A stretch of DNA of 64,000 bases from JAIBJN01 sp963775395. GTDB lineage: Bacteria > Actinomycetota > Thermoleophilia > Gaiellales > Gaiellaceae. Position 1 is the first letter of the stretch, and every line of letters starts with the position of its first letter. A program made the translations under genes and the position numbers. The stretch is taken from NCBI GenBank assembly GCA_963775395.1, contig CAVZIX010000014.1, forward strand, positions 310,001-374,000, in the 5' to 3' direction. Shown one piece after another: positions 1-7,396 of this stretch. The notes under the pieces were generated by a model. That model searched no databases. It was not told the DNA's origin and saw nothing but the letters and a program-made list of their open reading frames with translations.

Positions 1-20
1 AGCCCCGCGGAGGCGGGGCT
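1..20. terminator. Hairpin terminator at the window edge
   Basis: A perfect 8-bp stem (AGCCCCGC / GCGGGGCT) with a GGAG loop. It lies 35 bases past the stop of the minus-strand gene that ends at 55, so it probably ends that transcript; it may also serve a gene to the left of the window. Confidence 0.6.
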
Positions 21-54
21 TCGATCGCTCAGGACATGGCGTTCGGGTACCGCG

Positions 55-936
55 TCAGACGAAACTGCCGTTTCGCTCTGTGCCGATCTGCGCCCACCCG
101 CGCCGGGACGTGCTCGCGCCTCTGTTCGACCTGAACTCGAAGCCGAACTCCTCGCCGGAGCAGGAGATCGTCGAGACCGCCGGGGCGATCCGCCCGAGGA
201 AGGCGGCCGGATCGGTCGGGGGAACGCTGTCTCCGCTGCCGCGGGGGACCGCCGGGCCCGTCGCCTCCCATTCGGCGCGGAAGTCGACGAGGGCCGGCGC
301 GTCGTTCGGCCCGAAGAACTGGAACGTGTCGATGACGGGCAGGTTCTTCACCTGCAGGACAGCGCGCCGACTGTCCATCTTGAAGTCGAGGGAGCTCCGT
401 GCGTCGAACGTCCAGAAGAGACCTGACGGGAGGATGCCGCCGTTGAAGTCGTGCACCTGCGACCCCGTACCGGGGTCGAAGAGGTCGATTCAGATGAAGC
501 CGAACGAGCCCCGGTGCCTGACACCGTCGACGATGTACGTGCCCTCGAACGCACGAATATCCGTCTCCAGGTTGTAGGTCTTGCCGTCGCTCCCTCGTGC
601 GCTGCCGACATGGAACGCGACGGCGCTCGAGCCCTTGAAGTCCGTGACCGTGATCGGCTCGACGTTGAAGCCTCCGAGGGTCAGGCCCGTAAAGGGAAGG
701 GTGACCGTGGGATCGCCCGGCGCGAAGACGTGCAGGACGCCGAGTGGCGGCCCGACATCGAAGGCGCCTCCTAGAATCGGGGTCGGGAGTGTCGCCACCC
801 CACCCTTCGTGGAACGAGACGAAGCTGCTGACGTCAAAGGCCGACTGAGGGTCGAGAGCCCGGCGCCGACGACGACCCCGGCGGCTCCGACCACGAACCT
901 TCGCCTGTCGAGAGCAGCTTCTTCAGGAATGGCCAT
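55..936 (-). CDS. Tat-exported protein of unknown function, read through an in-frame TGA at 492-490
   Basis: I do not recognise the family. The product starts with a twin-arginine signal: residues 11-13 are RRR, followed by a hydrophobic stretch (FVVGAAGVVVGAG) and a small-residue region, so it is probably exported folded. The start at 936 has AAAGGAG at good spacing. The frame is open for 148 codons, meets one TGA (residue 149), then continues in the same frame to the stop at 55 for about 293 residues in total. The downstream half (IDLFDPGTGS...FNGGILPSG) clearly belongs to the same protein because frame and composition continue. The TGA is either a nonsense change (TGG Trp to TGA is one step), a sequence error, or a selenocysteine codon; a 7-bp hairpin follows it at SECIS-like distance. 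No Cys homologue could be checked, so Sec is only a possibility. Confidence 0.55.
460..478 (-). promoter_or_regulatory. SECIS-like hairpin after the TGA of the Tat protein gene
   Basis: On the minus strand CGACCCC-GGTAC-GGGGTCG forms a perfect 7-bp stem. The stem begins 11 bases after the TGA and the apical loop begins after 18. The loop starts with GG followed by U. This fits the published bacterial SECIS rule (apical loop 16-37 nt after UGA, G in the first two loop bases). Function is not shown; short GC-rich stems arise by chance in such DNA. Confidence 0.35.
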
Positions 937-1085
937 GGCCGCTCCTTTCTACTAGCTGCTTGAGCGATTCGTCACTAGCCTAGAACACCTCACTCCTCGT
1001 GTCCAGCAGGCGAGCTTCTACCTGGTCGCCCCGCTTCTAGGTGCGCGGCAAGCGGGGTCGACCGTCGTGGATCTAGCCTGAGAGC

Positions 1086-1712
1086 TTGGACTTCGAGAGC
1101 TTCGTCGTCACACGGATTCCCGCCCAGGCGCGGGTCCTCGAGATCGGCTGCGGCACCGGCGACCTGGCCAGAAGTCTCGCCGCCGCCGATCACGCCGTCG
1201 TCGCAATCGACCCGGACGCCCCCGAGGGCCCGCTCTATCGCCAGGTGACGCTCGAGGAGCTCGACGAGCCCGCGCCGTTCGACGCCGTCGTGGCGAGCCG
1301 CTCGCTCCATCACGTTCCCGACCTCGACGTTGCCGTGGGGAAGATCGATTCGCTGCTCGTGCGAGGCGGTCTTGTCTTGCTCGACGATTATGCGAAGGAG
1401 CGTTTCGACGAGCCGACGGCTGCCTGGTATTACGCGCACCGCAGGACGATCGCCGCCGGCGGCGGGCCGGAGGCGCCTGCGTCGCTCGCCGAGTGCCTCT
1501 GCGAGTGGGAGCACGACGATTCCCACATCCACGGCGAGATGGAGATGAGGACAGCGCTGGCTCGACGCTTCCGGGAGCAGGTCTTCGCCCGTGTCCCCTA
1601 CCTCTGGCGCGATCTCGAGGGCGCGGCGTCGTTCGCGGAGGAGCAGGCGGCCATCGATCGAGGCGAGATCGCCGCGCTGGGCTTCCGCTACGTGGGAGCT
1701 GCGCCGGCCTAG
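1086..1712 (+). CDS. Class I SAM-dependent methyltransferase
   Basis: A 208-residue soluble protein. The SAM-binding motif I is clear near residues 17-27 (VLEIGCGTGDL), with the acidic residue of motif II (AIDPD) about 20 residues on and motif IV as FDAVVASRSLHH, so it is a Rossmann-fold methyltransferase of the Methyltransf_11/25 type. The substrate cannot be inferred. It starts with TTG and has no strong ribosome-binding site, so the start is uncertain. Its stop overlaps by 4 bases the stop of the methyltransferase on the opposite strand (1709-2401). The two are convergent and not obviously recent duplicates, since they differ outside the SAM motifs. Confidence 0.75.
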   Translation: MDFESFVVTRIPAQARVLEIGCGTGDLARSLAAADHAVVAIDPDAPEGPLYRQVTLEELDEPAPFDAVVASRSLHHVPDLDVAVGKIDSLLVRGGLVLLDDYAKERFDEPTAAWYYAHRRTIAAGGGPEAPASLAECLCEWEHDDSHIHGEMEMRTALARRFREQVFARVPYLWRDLEGAASFAEEQAAIDRGEIAALGFRYVGAAPA

Positions 1713-2401
1713 CCGGTCGCACGGAGCCTGCGTGTCCGGCAGCACTCCCGCGCGGCGCAGCGCCCCTCCAACAGCTGCAGGCGCGGGATCCAGTCGGCCG
1801 GGAGGTCTCGAATCGAGCTCTCGAAGTCGGCGACGAGCTCGGCACCTGACGCGTAGTGCTTTCTCACGTCGTGGTCGTCGCGCGCTTCCTCGACGAGCAG
1901 GCCAGCGGCGACCATCGAGTCGACCTCGGCAGCGGCGGGCTCAGCCGTCGCGAAGAGGGCGCCGCCCTCGATCTCGCAGAGATCCTTGCCGCCGTACTCG
2001 ACGACCGGGTTCGGGCGGATCACCTGCAGATCGAGCATCAGTCCGCCAGCGGCTAGGACGTCTCGGAAGCGGCGCAGGACGTGCACGACGTCCTCGGGCT
2101 CCAATCATCAGAGCGACCAGGAGAAGACGACGATGTCGTACTGCGTTCGCGGGATCTCGATCTGTCTCGCAGACCCGACCTGAAAGGTCACCCGCTCGTC
2201 GTGCTCGGCTAGCTGGGCCTGCGCGGTCGCGACCGCCTCGGCATCGGAGTCGAATGCGAAGACGCTCGCGGCCTCTTCGGCGAGCCCTGCGGTCAGCCTC
2301 CCATCCCCGCAGCCGACCTCGATCACAGACGCGCCCGAGAAGTCGGCAAGGCGACGAAGCGAGTCGAGGTGCACGCCTTCCGGGTCGAGTACGGGCGCCA
2401 C
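1709..2401 (-). CDS. SAM-dependent methyltransferase with two adjacent in-frame TGA codons (candidate selenoprotein)
   Basis: GTG start at 2401, six bases after the stop of the LysR gene, so the two probably share a transcript. Motif I is VIEVGCGDGR (residues 26-35), motif II VFAFDSD, motif IV YDIVVFSWSL. Directly after SWSL come TGA TGA (2110-2105, residues 98-99), then the same frame continues LEPEDVVHVLRRFRDVLAAGG, the normal helix and motif of a class I methyltransferase, to a total of about 230 residues. Two tandem stops exactly at motif IV with perfect frame retention is unlike random decay. My recollection, which needs checking, is that related proteins read SWSLCC here, so a Sec-Sec pair would replace Cys-Cys. 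The alternative is a double nonsense pseudogene (each TGC to TGA). Confidence 0.6.
2077..2093 (-). promoter_or_regulatory. SECIS-like hairpin after the tandem TGA codons of the methyltransferase
   Basis: GGACGT-CGTGC-ACGTCC on the minus strand is a perfect 6-bp stem with a 5-nt loop whose second base is G, followed by U. The stem starts 11 bases after the second TGA and the loop after 17. This is the same spacing as the hairpin in the gene at 55-936, and the loop is the same as the one in the gene at 16244-16865. Confidence 0.4.
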
Positions 2402-2406
2402 TGTCT

Positions 2407-3366
2407 CTAGCCCACGATCGCGGCCGCGTGGTGGGCGCCCTTGGCGCAGCGCGTCACGGTTGCCATGAAACGGCGCTCGCTCGGGCTAGGCGAGCGTCGC
2501 GCGAGGCGGGCAATGTGGAAGCGCCGCTCGATCCGTGGCTGACCGGCGAGGCGGAAGCACTCGAGCTCACCCCGCTCGACCTCCTCCGCGACTGCGTAGA
2601 GCGAAACGAACGCGATGCCGAGCCCTTCACGAGCCGCACGCTTGATCGCCTCGGACGAGTCGAGTTCCCAGACGCGCTTCGGCTCGACGCCTGCGGCGCG
2701 AAGCGCGCGGTCTGCAACCTGCTGTGTGCTCGAGCGCGCCTCGCGCACGAGCAGCGTCTCGGAGCTGAGCGCCTCCGGCTTGACCTTGCCTTTCGCCTTG
2801 CGCAGGAGTCCCGGCTTGGCGATGCCGACGATCTCGTCGGAGAGGAGCGGCTCGAACTCGACCCGCTCGTCGGCCGCCGCATCGCCGACGAGGGCAAGCT
2901 GGATCCGGCCGGCCAGCAGTCGCTCGATGATTTCGCCAGTGGATGCGATCTCGACCTCGATCGAGACGTTTGGATGGTCGCGCTGGAAGCAGCCGAGCGT
3001 GTCCGGGAGGAGGTAGACGCCGGGTGTCGTCGAGGCGCCGATGTGGATGGTTCCCGACTCGAGACCCGCGAGGGCGTGCAGCTCCTCCTCGCCGGCTGCG
3101 AGTGTCGCGAGCGCCTGGCTCGCGTGGGAGGCGAGCACACGCCCTGCCTCGGTCAGCTGGCTGGTGCGTCCGTTTCTCTCGACGAGCCGCTGGCCGGCGG
3201 CCGCCTCGAGGAGTCGCAGGTGCTCGCTGGCGCTCGGCTGTCCAATCCCGACCGCGCGTGCCGCGGCCGAGACGCTTCCCTGACGCTCAAGCTCGACGAG
3301 CAGCCGGAGACGCGTGGAGTCCCAGAGGAGCGAGAGAGTGCTATCGGCAGAAACGATGCTTACCAT
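2407..3366 (-). CDS. LysR-type transcriptional regulator (probable sulfur-metabolism regulator)
   Basis: 319 residues. N-terminal winged helix-turn-helix (about residues 17-75: LRLLVELERQGSVSAAARAVGIGQPSASEHLRLLE) followed by a type 2 periplasmic-binding-like effector domain (LESGTIHIGASTTPGVYLLPDTLGCFQRDHPNVSIEVE) is the standard LysR layout and length. It is divergent from the persulfide dioxygenase and MFS-rhodanese genes, with only 52 bases between them containing a 21-bp palindrome. I infer that it controls those genes in response to a sulfur metabolite, like CysB/CysL-type regulators. The effector is unknown. Confidence 0.85.
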   Translation of the reverse strand: MVSIVSADSTLSLLWDSTRLRLLVELERQGSVSAAARAVGIGQPSASEHLRLLEAAAGQRLVERNGRTSQLTEAGRVLASHASQALATLAAGEEELHALAGLESGTIHIGASTTPGVYLLPDTLGCFQRDHPNVSIEVEIASTGEIIERLLAGRIQLALVGDAAADERVEFEPLLSDEIVGIAKPGLLRKAKGKVKPEALSSETLLVREARSSTQQVADRALRAAGVEPKRVWELDSSEAIKRAAREGLGIAFVSLYAVAEEVERGELECFRLAGQPRIERRFHIARLARRSPSPSERRFMATVTRCAKGAHHAAAIVG

Positions 3367-3389
3367 CGGGACTTTCGCCTAGCGCGATG

Positions 3390-3410
3390 CCAGCCTACAC
3401 CCTAGGCTGG
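3390..3410. promoter_or_regulatory. Palindromic operator between the LysR gene and the sulfur genes
   Basis: CCAGCCTA-CACCC-TAGGCTGG is a perfect inverted repeat with 8-bp arms in the 52-bp divergent intergenic region, 9 bases before the ATG at 3419. LysR proteins normally bind such a site between divergent promoters. The binding itself is inferred. Confidence 0.6.
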
Positions 3411-3418
3411 AACTCAGA

Positions 3419-4174
3419 ATGATCCTGCGCCCGTCCCTCTATGACGAGACGGCCTGCGCGAGCTATCTCTTCGGCTGCCTCACGCACGCAACGCTCGCGG
3501 TCGTCGACCCACATGTGGAGCTCGTCGAGAGCTACCTCGAGGCCGCTGAGCGCGCAGGGTCCCCGATCACGGCCATCTTCGAGACACACGTGCAGGCAGA
3601 CCACGTCTCCGGCCTGCCGGCGCTCGTCGAGGCGACCGGGGCAACGGCGTATCTCCCGGCCGAAGCGGGCGTCGACTTCGACCATGTCGGCTTGGCGGAC
3701 GGCGAGGTCGTCGAGCTTGGGAACACCCTCGTCCGCGCACTTGCGACTCCGGGGCACGCGCCTGCCCACTTCGCCTTCGTTGTCGCCGATCGCCGGCGCG
3801 GCACCGAGGAGCCCTGGCTCGTCTTCAGCGGCGACTCGCTCCTAGTCGGCGACGTCGGCCGACCCGATCTCCACTCCGCCGGCGATCCGGAGCCGCTCGC
3901 CCGCGAGCAGTTCCGCTCGATCCAACGTCTGCTCGAGCTTCCCGACCATGTGCTCGTCTACCCGAGCCACTATGGCGGATCCGTCTGTGGGCGTGCCCTT
4001 TCGGGCAACCCCTTCTCCTCGATCGGCTTCGAGCGCCGTCACAACGAAGCCCTCGCGCAGGCGGACGAAGAAAGCTTCACGCGCGCACTCCTGCAAGACG
4101 TGCCGGCGCCGCCGGCCGATCAGGCGGCGATCGTCGCCGCCAACCGCAGCGGGCTCTCGCCGGCCCGCAGATGA
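3419..4174 (+). CDS. MBL-fold persulfide dioxygenase-like protein (ETHE1 family)
   Basis: 251 residues with the metallo-beta-lactamase fold order: THVQADHVSG (residues 56-65), ATPGHAPAH and FSGDSLLVGDVGRPDL, matching the ETHE1/persulfide dioxygenase and MBL-rhodanese family, which oxidises glutathione or other persulfides to sulfite. The usual HxHxDH is H-V-Q-A-D-H here. Known ETHE1 iron ligands correspond to the first His, a later His and an Asp, and these are kept, so the Gln may be tolerated. The last four bases overlap the start of the MFS-rhodanese gene (ATGA), so the two are co-translated. Together with the rhodanese domain this points to handling of sulfane sulfur in the cytoplasm. Confidence 0.8.
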   Translation: MILRPSLYDETACASYLFGCLTHATLAVVDPHVELVESYLEAAERAGSPITAIFETHVQADHVSGLPALVEATGATAYLPAEAGVDFDHVGLADGEVVELGNTLVRALATPGHAPAHFAFVVADRRRGTEEPWLVFSGDSLLVGDVGRPDLHSAGDPEPLAREQFRSIQRLLELPDHVLVYPSHYGGSVCGRALSGNPFSSIGFERRHNEALAQADEESFTRALLQDVPAPPADQAAIVAANRSGLSPARR

Positions 4175-5850
4175 CGCCCGGCTCCGTTCGCCTCGGGCTT
4201 CGGGCGAACGCGGGTCAGTTCGCTCTCCTCGTTGGGCTGAACGCGTTCGTGGGCGCGATGGTCGGCCTCGAGCGGAGTGTCCTTCCGCTCGTCGGCGAGG
4301 ACGAGTTCGGGCTCGCCTCGACGAGCGCGATCCTCTCATTCGTTGTCGCCTTCGGGATCGCGAAGGCGTTGGCCAACCTCGCCGCGGGTGGCCTGGCCGA
4401 GCGGGTCGGGCGCAAGCGCCTGCTTGTCCTCGGCTGGCTGCTTGCCTTGCCCTTGCCGCTTCTCATCGCCGTTGCACCGAGCTGGTGGGTGATCGTCGTA
4501 GCCAACCTCTTCCTCGGCCTGAACCAGGGCCTCGCCTGGTCGATGACCGTCGTGATGAAGATCGATTTGGTCGGGCCGAGGCGGCGGGGGCTCGCACTCG
4601 GGCTGAACGAGTCGGCCGGCTACCTGGGCGTCGCCGTTGCGGCGCTGGGAACCGGCGTACTCGCCGCGACCTACGCGCCGCGGACAATCGTCTGGGTCGG
4701 CGCCGCGGTCGTCGCGGTCTCTGGGACGCTCATCTCGTTCTTCTTCGTGCGCGACACAGGCGCGCACGTGGACGAGGAGCAGCAGGCACACGGAGTCAGA
4801 GATGCGCGCTCGTTTCGGAGCGCCTTCGCGCGCGGCACGCTGCGAGACCCGGTTCTCCGCGCGTGTTCGCAGGCCGGCATGGTCAACAACCTGAACGACG
4901 CCCTCGCCTGGGGCCTCGCGCCTCTCTACCTGGCCGCGAACGGTGCCAGCGTGACCGAGGTCGGCATCGTCGCCGGCGTCTACCCAGCCGTCTGGGGCGC
5001 CGGTCAGCTCCTGACCGGCTGGCTGTCCGACCACACAGGCCGAAAGCCGCTGATCGTCCTGGGGATGCTCGTCCAGGCCGGGGCGCTCGCGCTCTTGGTC
5101 GCCGGAGGCGGCGCCTTCGCGCCTGCCCTCGGCGCCGCCATCCTGCTCGGAGCAGGGACGGCCCTCGTCTATCCGACCTTGATCGCCGCGGTCTCAGACG
5201 TCGCGCAGCCGGTGGAGCGTGCTCAGCTCGTCGGCGTCTACCGCTTCTGGCGCGACTTCGGCTTCGTCGTCGGCGCGGTCATCGCCGGCGTCGTCGCTGA
5301 CGGGTTCGGGGCCGACTGGGCAATCGCCGTCGTCGCGACACTCACAGCAGCGAGCGGTCTCTGGGTTGCGTTAACCCACTGGGCGAGGCACCCTCGTCCG
5401 GTGCGACGGTCGGTGGCCGATCTTCTCGCCGAGGCGCAGGAGCGGATCGCACCTCGCCTCGCTCCGAAAGACGCTCATCGTGCGATGGCCGACGGAGCTC
5501 TTCTCGTCGACCTGCGCTCACAGGACGAGCGGCGCCGTCACGGGGTCGTTCCCGGGTCGCTGCACATTCCACGCTCCGTGCTCGAGTGGCGAGTCGATCC
5601 TGACTCGGGCTACTCGAACCCGCACATCACGACTCTCGACTGCCGCCTCGTCGTCTTCTGTGCCCAGGGATTCTCCTCGAGCTTCGCCGCGGCGAGTCTG
5701 CGCGAGCTGGGCTGCAGCAACGCCACAGACATCGTCGGCGGCTTCGACGCATGGAAGTCGGCCGGACTTCCTGTGCGCTCCCTCGACGAGGATCAAGCAC
5801 GGGATGCTGAAGAGCTTCCCGGGATGGGCGCGCCAGAGCCGCTCCTGTAG
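4171..5850 (+). CDS. MFS transporter fused to a C-terminal rhodanese domain
   Basis: 559 residues. Residues about 1-405 form a twelve-helix major facilitator with the A motif (GGLAERVGRKR) between helices 2 and 3 and a matching one in the second half (GWLSDHTGRKP). After a short linker, residues about 420-550 form a rhodanese domain: LLVDLRSQDERRRHGVVPGSLHIPRSVLEWR, the loop VVFCAQGFSSSF with the persulfide-carrying Cys at about 497, and GGFDAWKSAGLPV. The fusion suggests that an imported or exported sulfur compound is linked to sulfur transfer at the inner face of the membrane. Substrate direction is unknown. It is coupled to the persulfide dioxygenase by an ATGA overlap. Confidence 0.85.
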   Translation: MTPGSVRLGLRANAGQFALLVGLNAFVGAMVGLERSVLPLVGEDEFGLASTSAILSFVVAFGIAKALANLAAGGLAERVGRKRLLVLGWLLALPLPLLIAVAPSWWVIVVANLFLGLNQGLAWSMTVVMKIDLVGPRRRGLALGLNESAGYLGVAVAALGTGVLAATYAPRTIVWVGAAVVAVSGTLISFFFVRDTGAHVDEEQQAHGVRDARSFRSAFARGTLRDPVLRACSQAGMVNNLNDALAWGLAPLYLAANGASVTEVGIVAGVYPAVWGAGQLLTGWLSDHTGRKPLIVLGMLVQAGALALLVAGGGAFAPALGAAILLGAGTALVYPTLIAAVSDVAQPVERAQLVGVYRFWRDFGFVVGAVIAGVVADGFGADWAIAVVATLTAASGLWVALTHWARHPRPVRRSVADLLAEAQERIAPRLAPKDAHRAMADGALLVDLRSQDERRRHGVVPGSLHIPRSVLEWRVDPDSGYSNPHITTLDCRLVVFCAQGFSSSFAAASLRELGCSNATDIVGGFDAWKSAGLPVRSLDEDQARDAEELPGMGAPEPLL

Positions 5851-5860
5851 GGGTGGTCCG

Positions 5861-5876
5861 CGGTCTTCGCAGACCG
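5861..5876. terminator. Hairpin between convergent genes
   Basis: CGGTCT-TCGC-AGACCG, a 6-bp stem with a UUCG-like tetraloop, fills the gap between the MFS-rhodanese gene and the convergent CBS-domain gene. It could end transcripts from both sides; there is no U-tract. Confidence 0.5.
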
Positions 5877-6533
5877 TTAGGCCCGAGCCGGATGGCGATC
5901 GTCGATCTTCCACGCGATCGACGCCTCGACCGAGACGACGCCCGGCACCCGGAGGACGAGGCCTTCGATGACCTCCGCTTCGCTGCGAGTGTCGACCTGG
6001 CCGCAGAGTGCGACCATGCCACGCTCGACGTGGGCGGTGACATCCATCGGCGAGAGGCCAAGTAGGCGACCTAGAATTTCCTCGCGGATCTCGCGCGCGA
6101 TCTCCTCGTCGGAGCGCGCGAGCCCGCGCAGAAGATCACTTCGCGTCACGATTCCGACGAGCTTGCCGGCACGGACGATTGGCAGCCGCTTGATCCCGTG
6201 ATCCAGCATGTGTGCAGCCGCCTGTGTGACGGGGCAGCTTTCGTCGATCACCAGAGCCGGTGACGACATGGCCTCTCCGGCAGTTCTCGCGATCGTGTCC
6301 GGCTTGGCTGTCGCGCCCGCGAGGAGGATGTCGGCGATCTCACTCGTCACCGGTCGACTTGTAATCGTCGCCAGGATGTCCGCCTGCGAGACGACCCCGA
6401 GCACGTGGCCGTCCTCATCGACGACCGGCAGCCCGGAGACTCCTCGCGCCGTCAGCAGCTCAAGGACGTCTCGCAGCGAAGCGCCCGGCGCCGTCACCGC
6501 AACATCGGTGCTCATGACGTCTCGTACCTTCAT
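5877..6533 (-). CDS. CBS-pair and BON domain protein
   Basis: 218 residues from the ATG at 6533 (MKVRDVMSTDVAVT, the usual way such proteins begin); an in-frame ATG at 6569 would add 12 residues. Two CBS motifs span about residues 1-60 and 75-140 (MKVRDVMSTD...GLPVVDEDGHVLGVVSQADIL; MSSPALVIDESCPV...RLPIVRAGKLVGIVTRSDLL). They are followed by a BON domain (DVTAHVERGMVALCGQVDTRSEAEVIEGLVLRVPGV). CBS pairs bind adenine nucleotides and BON domains are associated with membranes or phospholipid. The likely role is a cytoplasmic energy or stress sensor, but no partner is visible next to it. Confidence 0.85.
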   Translation of the reverse strand: MKVRDVMSTDVAVTAPGASLRDVLELLTARGVSGLPVVDEDGHVLGVVSQADILATITSRPVTSEIADILLAGATAKPDTIARTAGEAMSSPALVIDESCPVTQAAAHMLDHGIKRLPIVRAGKLVGIVTRSDLLRGLARSDEEIAREIREEILGRLLGLSPMDVTAHVERGMVALCGQVDTRSEAEVIEGLVLRVPGVVSVEASIAWKIDDRHPARA

Positions 6534-6664
6534 CCCGGTCAGAGTCGCACGGGCAGGAGCGGCCGCCATCAGCGCTGGCGCTGATCGGCACTACGGGATA
6601 GTCCGCAAGCGATCTGCGGTGCCGCCCCGATGCCGCGAGGCCGAACGCGGGAGAAGGTCTCGGC

Positions 6665-7396
6665 ATGAGCGACACACAGATCGATACCAGCGAGTTCCTC
6701 GTCGAGGCCCGCGACGTCCACAAGGTCTACGACACGGGCAAGATGAAGGTTCATGCACTGACCGGCGTCAACCTGGCGATCGGTCGCGGCGAGATGGTCG
6801 CGATCATGGGGCCGAGCGGGTGCGGCAAGACGACGCTGCTGAACTGCCTCTCAGGCCTCGACTCTGTCGACGAGGGAGACGTTCTCATCGAGGGGACGTC
6901 CCTGAAGTCCATGTCGGACAAGGAGCGCACGGACTACCGCGCTCTGCGCATGGGCTTCGTCTTCCAGTTCTACAACCTCATGCCCGTGCTGAACGCGGTC
7001 GAGAACGTCGAGCTGCCGCTCCTCGTTGCCCGCCGTTCGCAGAAGGAAGCGCGCGAGCGCGCGCTCGCGGCTCTCGAGCTCGTCGGTCTGACCGAGCGGG
7101 CGCATCATCTTCCCGACGAGCTCTCGGGCGGCCAGCGGCAGCGCGTGACCATCGCACGCGCGCTCGTGAACGATCCCGCGGTCGTCTGGGCCGATGAGCC
7201 AACGGGCGACCTGGACAGCGAGAGCGCCGCCGAGATCGTGGAGCTGATGCGGCGCCTCAACGTCGAGCGCGGGCTGACGTTCCTGATCGTCACTCATGAC
7301 ATCTCCGTTGGTGAGAAGACCGACCGGATCATCCAGATGCTCGACGGTGAAGTCGTCGAAAGCGCCGAGCGCGAGCTCGCGTACGCGTCGCGATGA
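6665..7396 (+). CDS. ABC transporter ATP-binding protein (MacB/LolD type)
   Basis: 243 residues. Walker A GPSGCGKTT, Q-loop FQFYNL, signature LSGGQRQR, Walker B VVWADEP followed by TGDLDS, and switch His in IVTHD are all intact. This is the LolD/MacB-type ATPase that partners FtsX-like permeases in mechanotransmission export or lipoprotein transport. Its TGA overlaps the ATG of the permease (ATGA at 7393-7396). Confidence 0.92.
   Translation: MSDTQIDTSEFLVEARDVHKVYDTGKMKVHALTGVNLAIGRGEMVAIMGPSGCGKTTLLNCLSGLDSVDEGDVLIEGTSLKSMSDKERTDYRALRMGFVFQFYNLMPVLNAVENVELPLLVARRSQKEARERALAALELVGLTERAHHLPDELSGGQRQRVTIARALVNDPAVVWADEPTGDLDSESAAEIVELMRRLNVERGLTFLIVTHDISVGEKTDRIIQMLDGEVVESAERELAYASR

Noticed and set aside
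55..2401. Reassignment of UGA to an amino acid in the whole genome
   Set aside because: Many genes here end in TGA at the expected position with ATGA/GTGA overlaps, so UGA is a normal stop.
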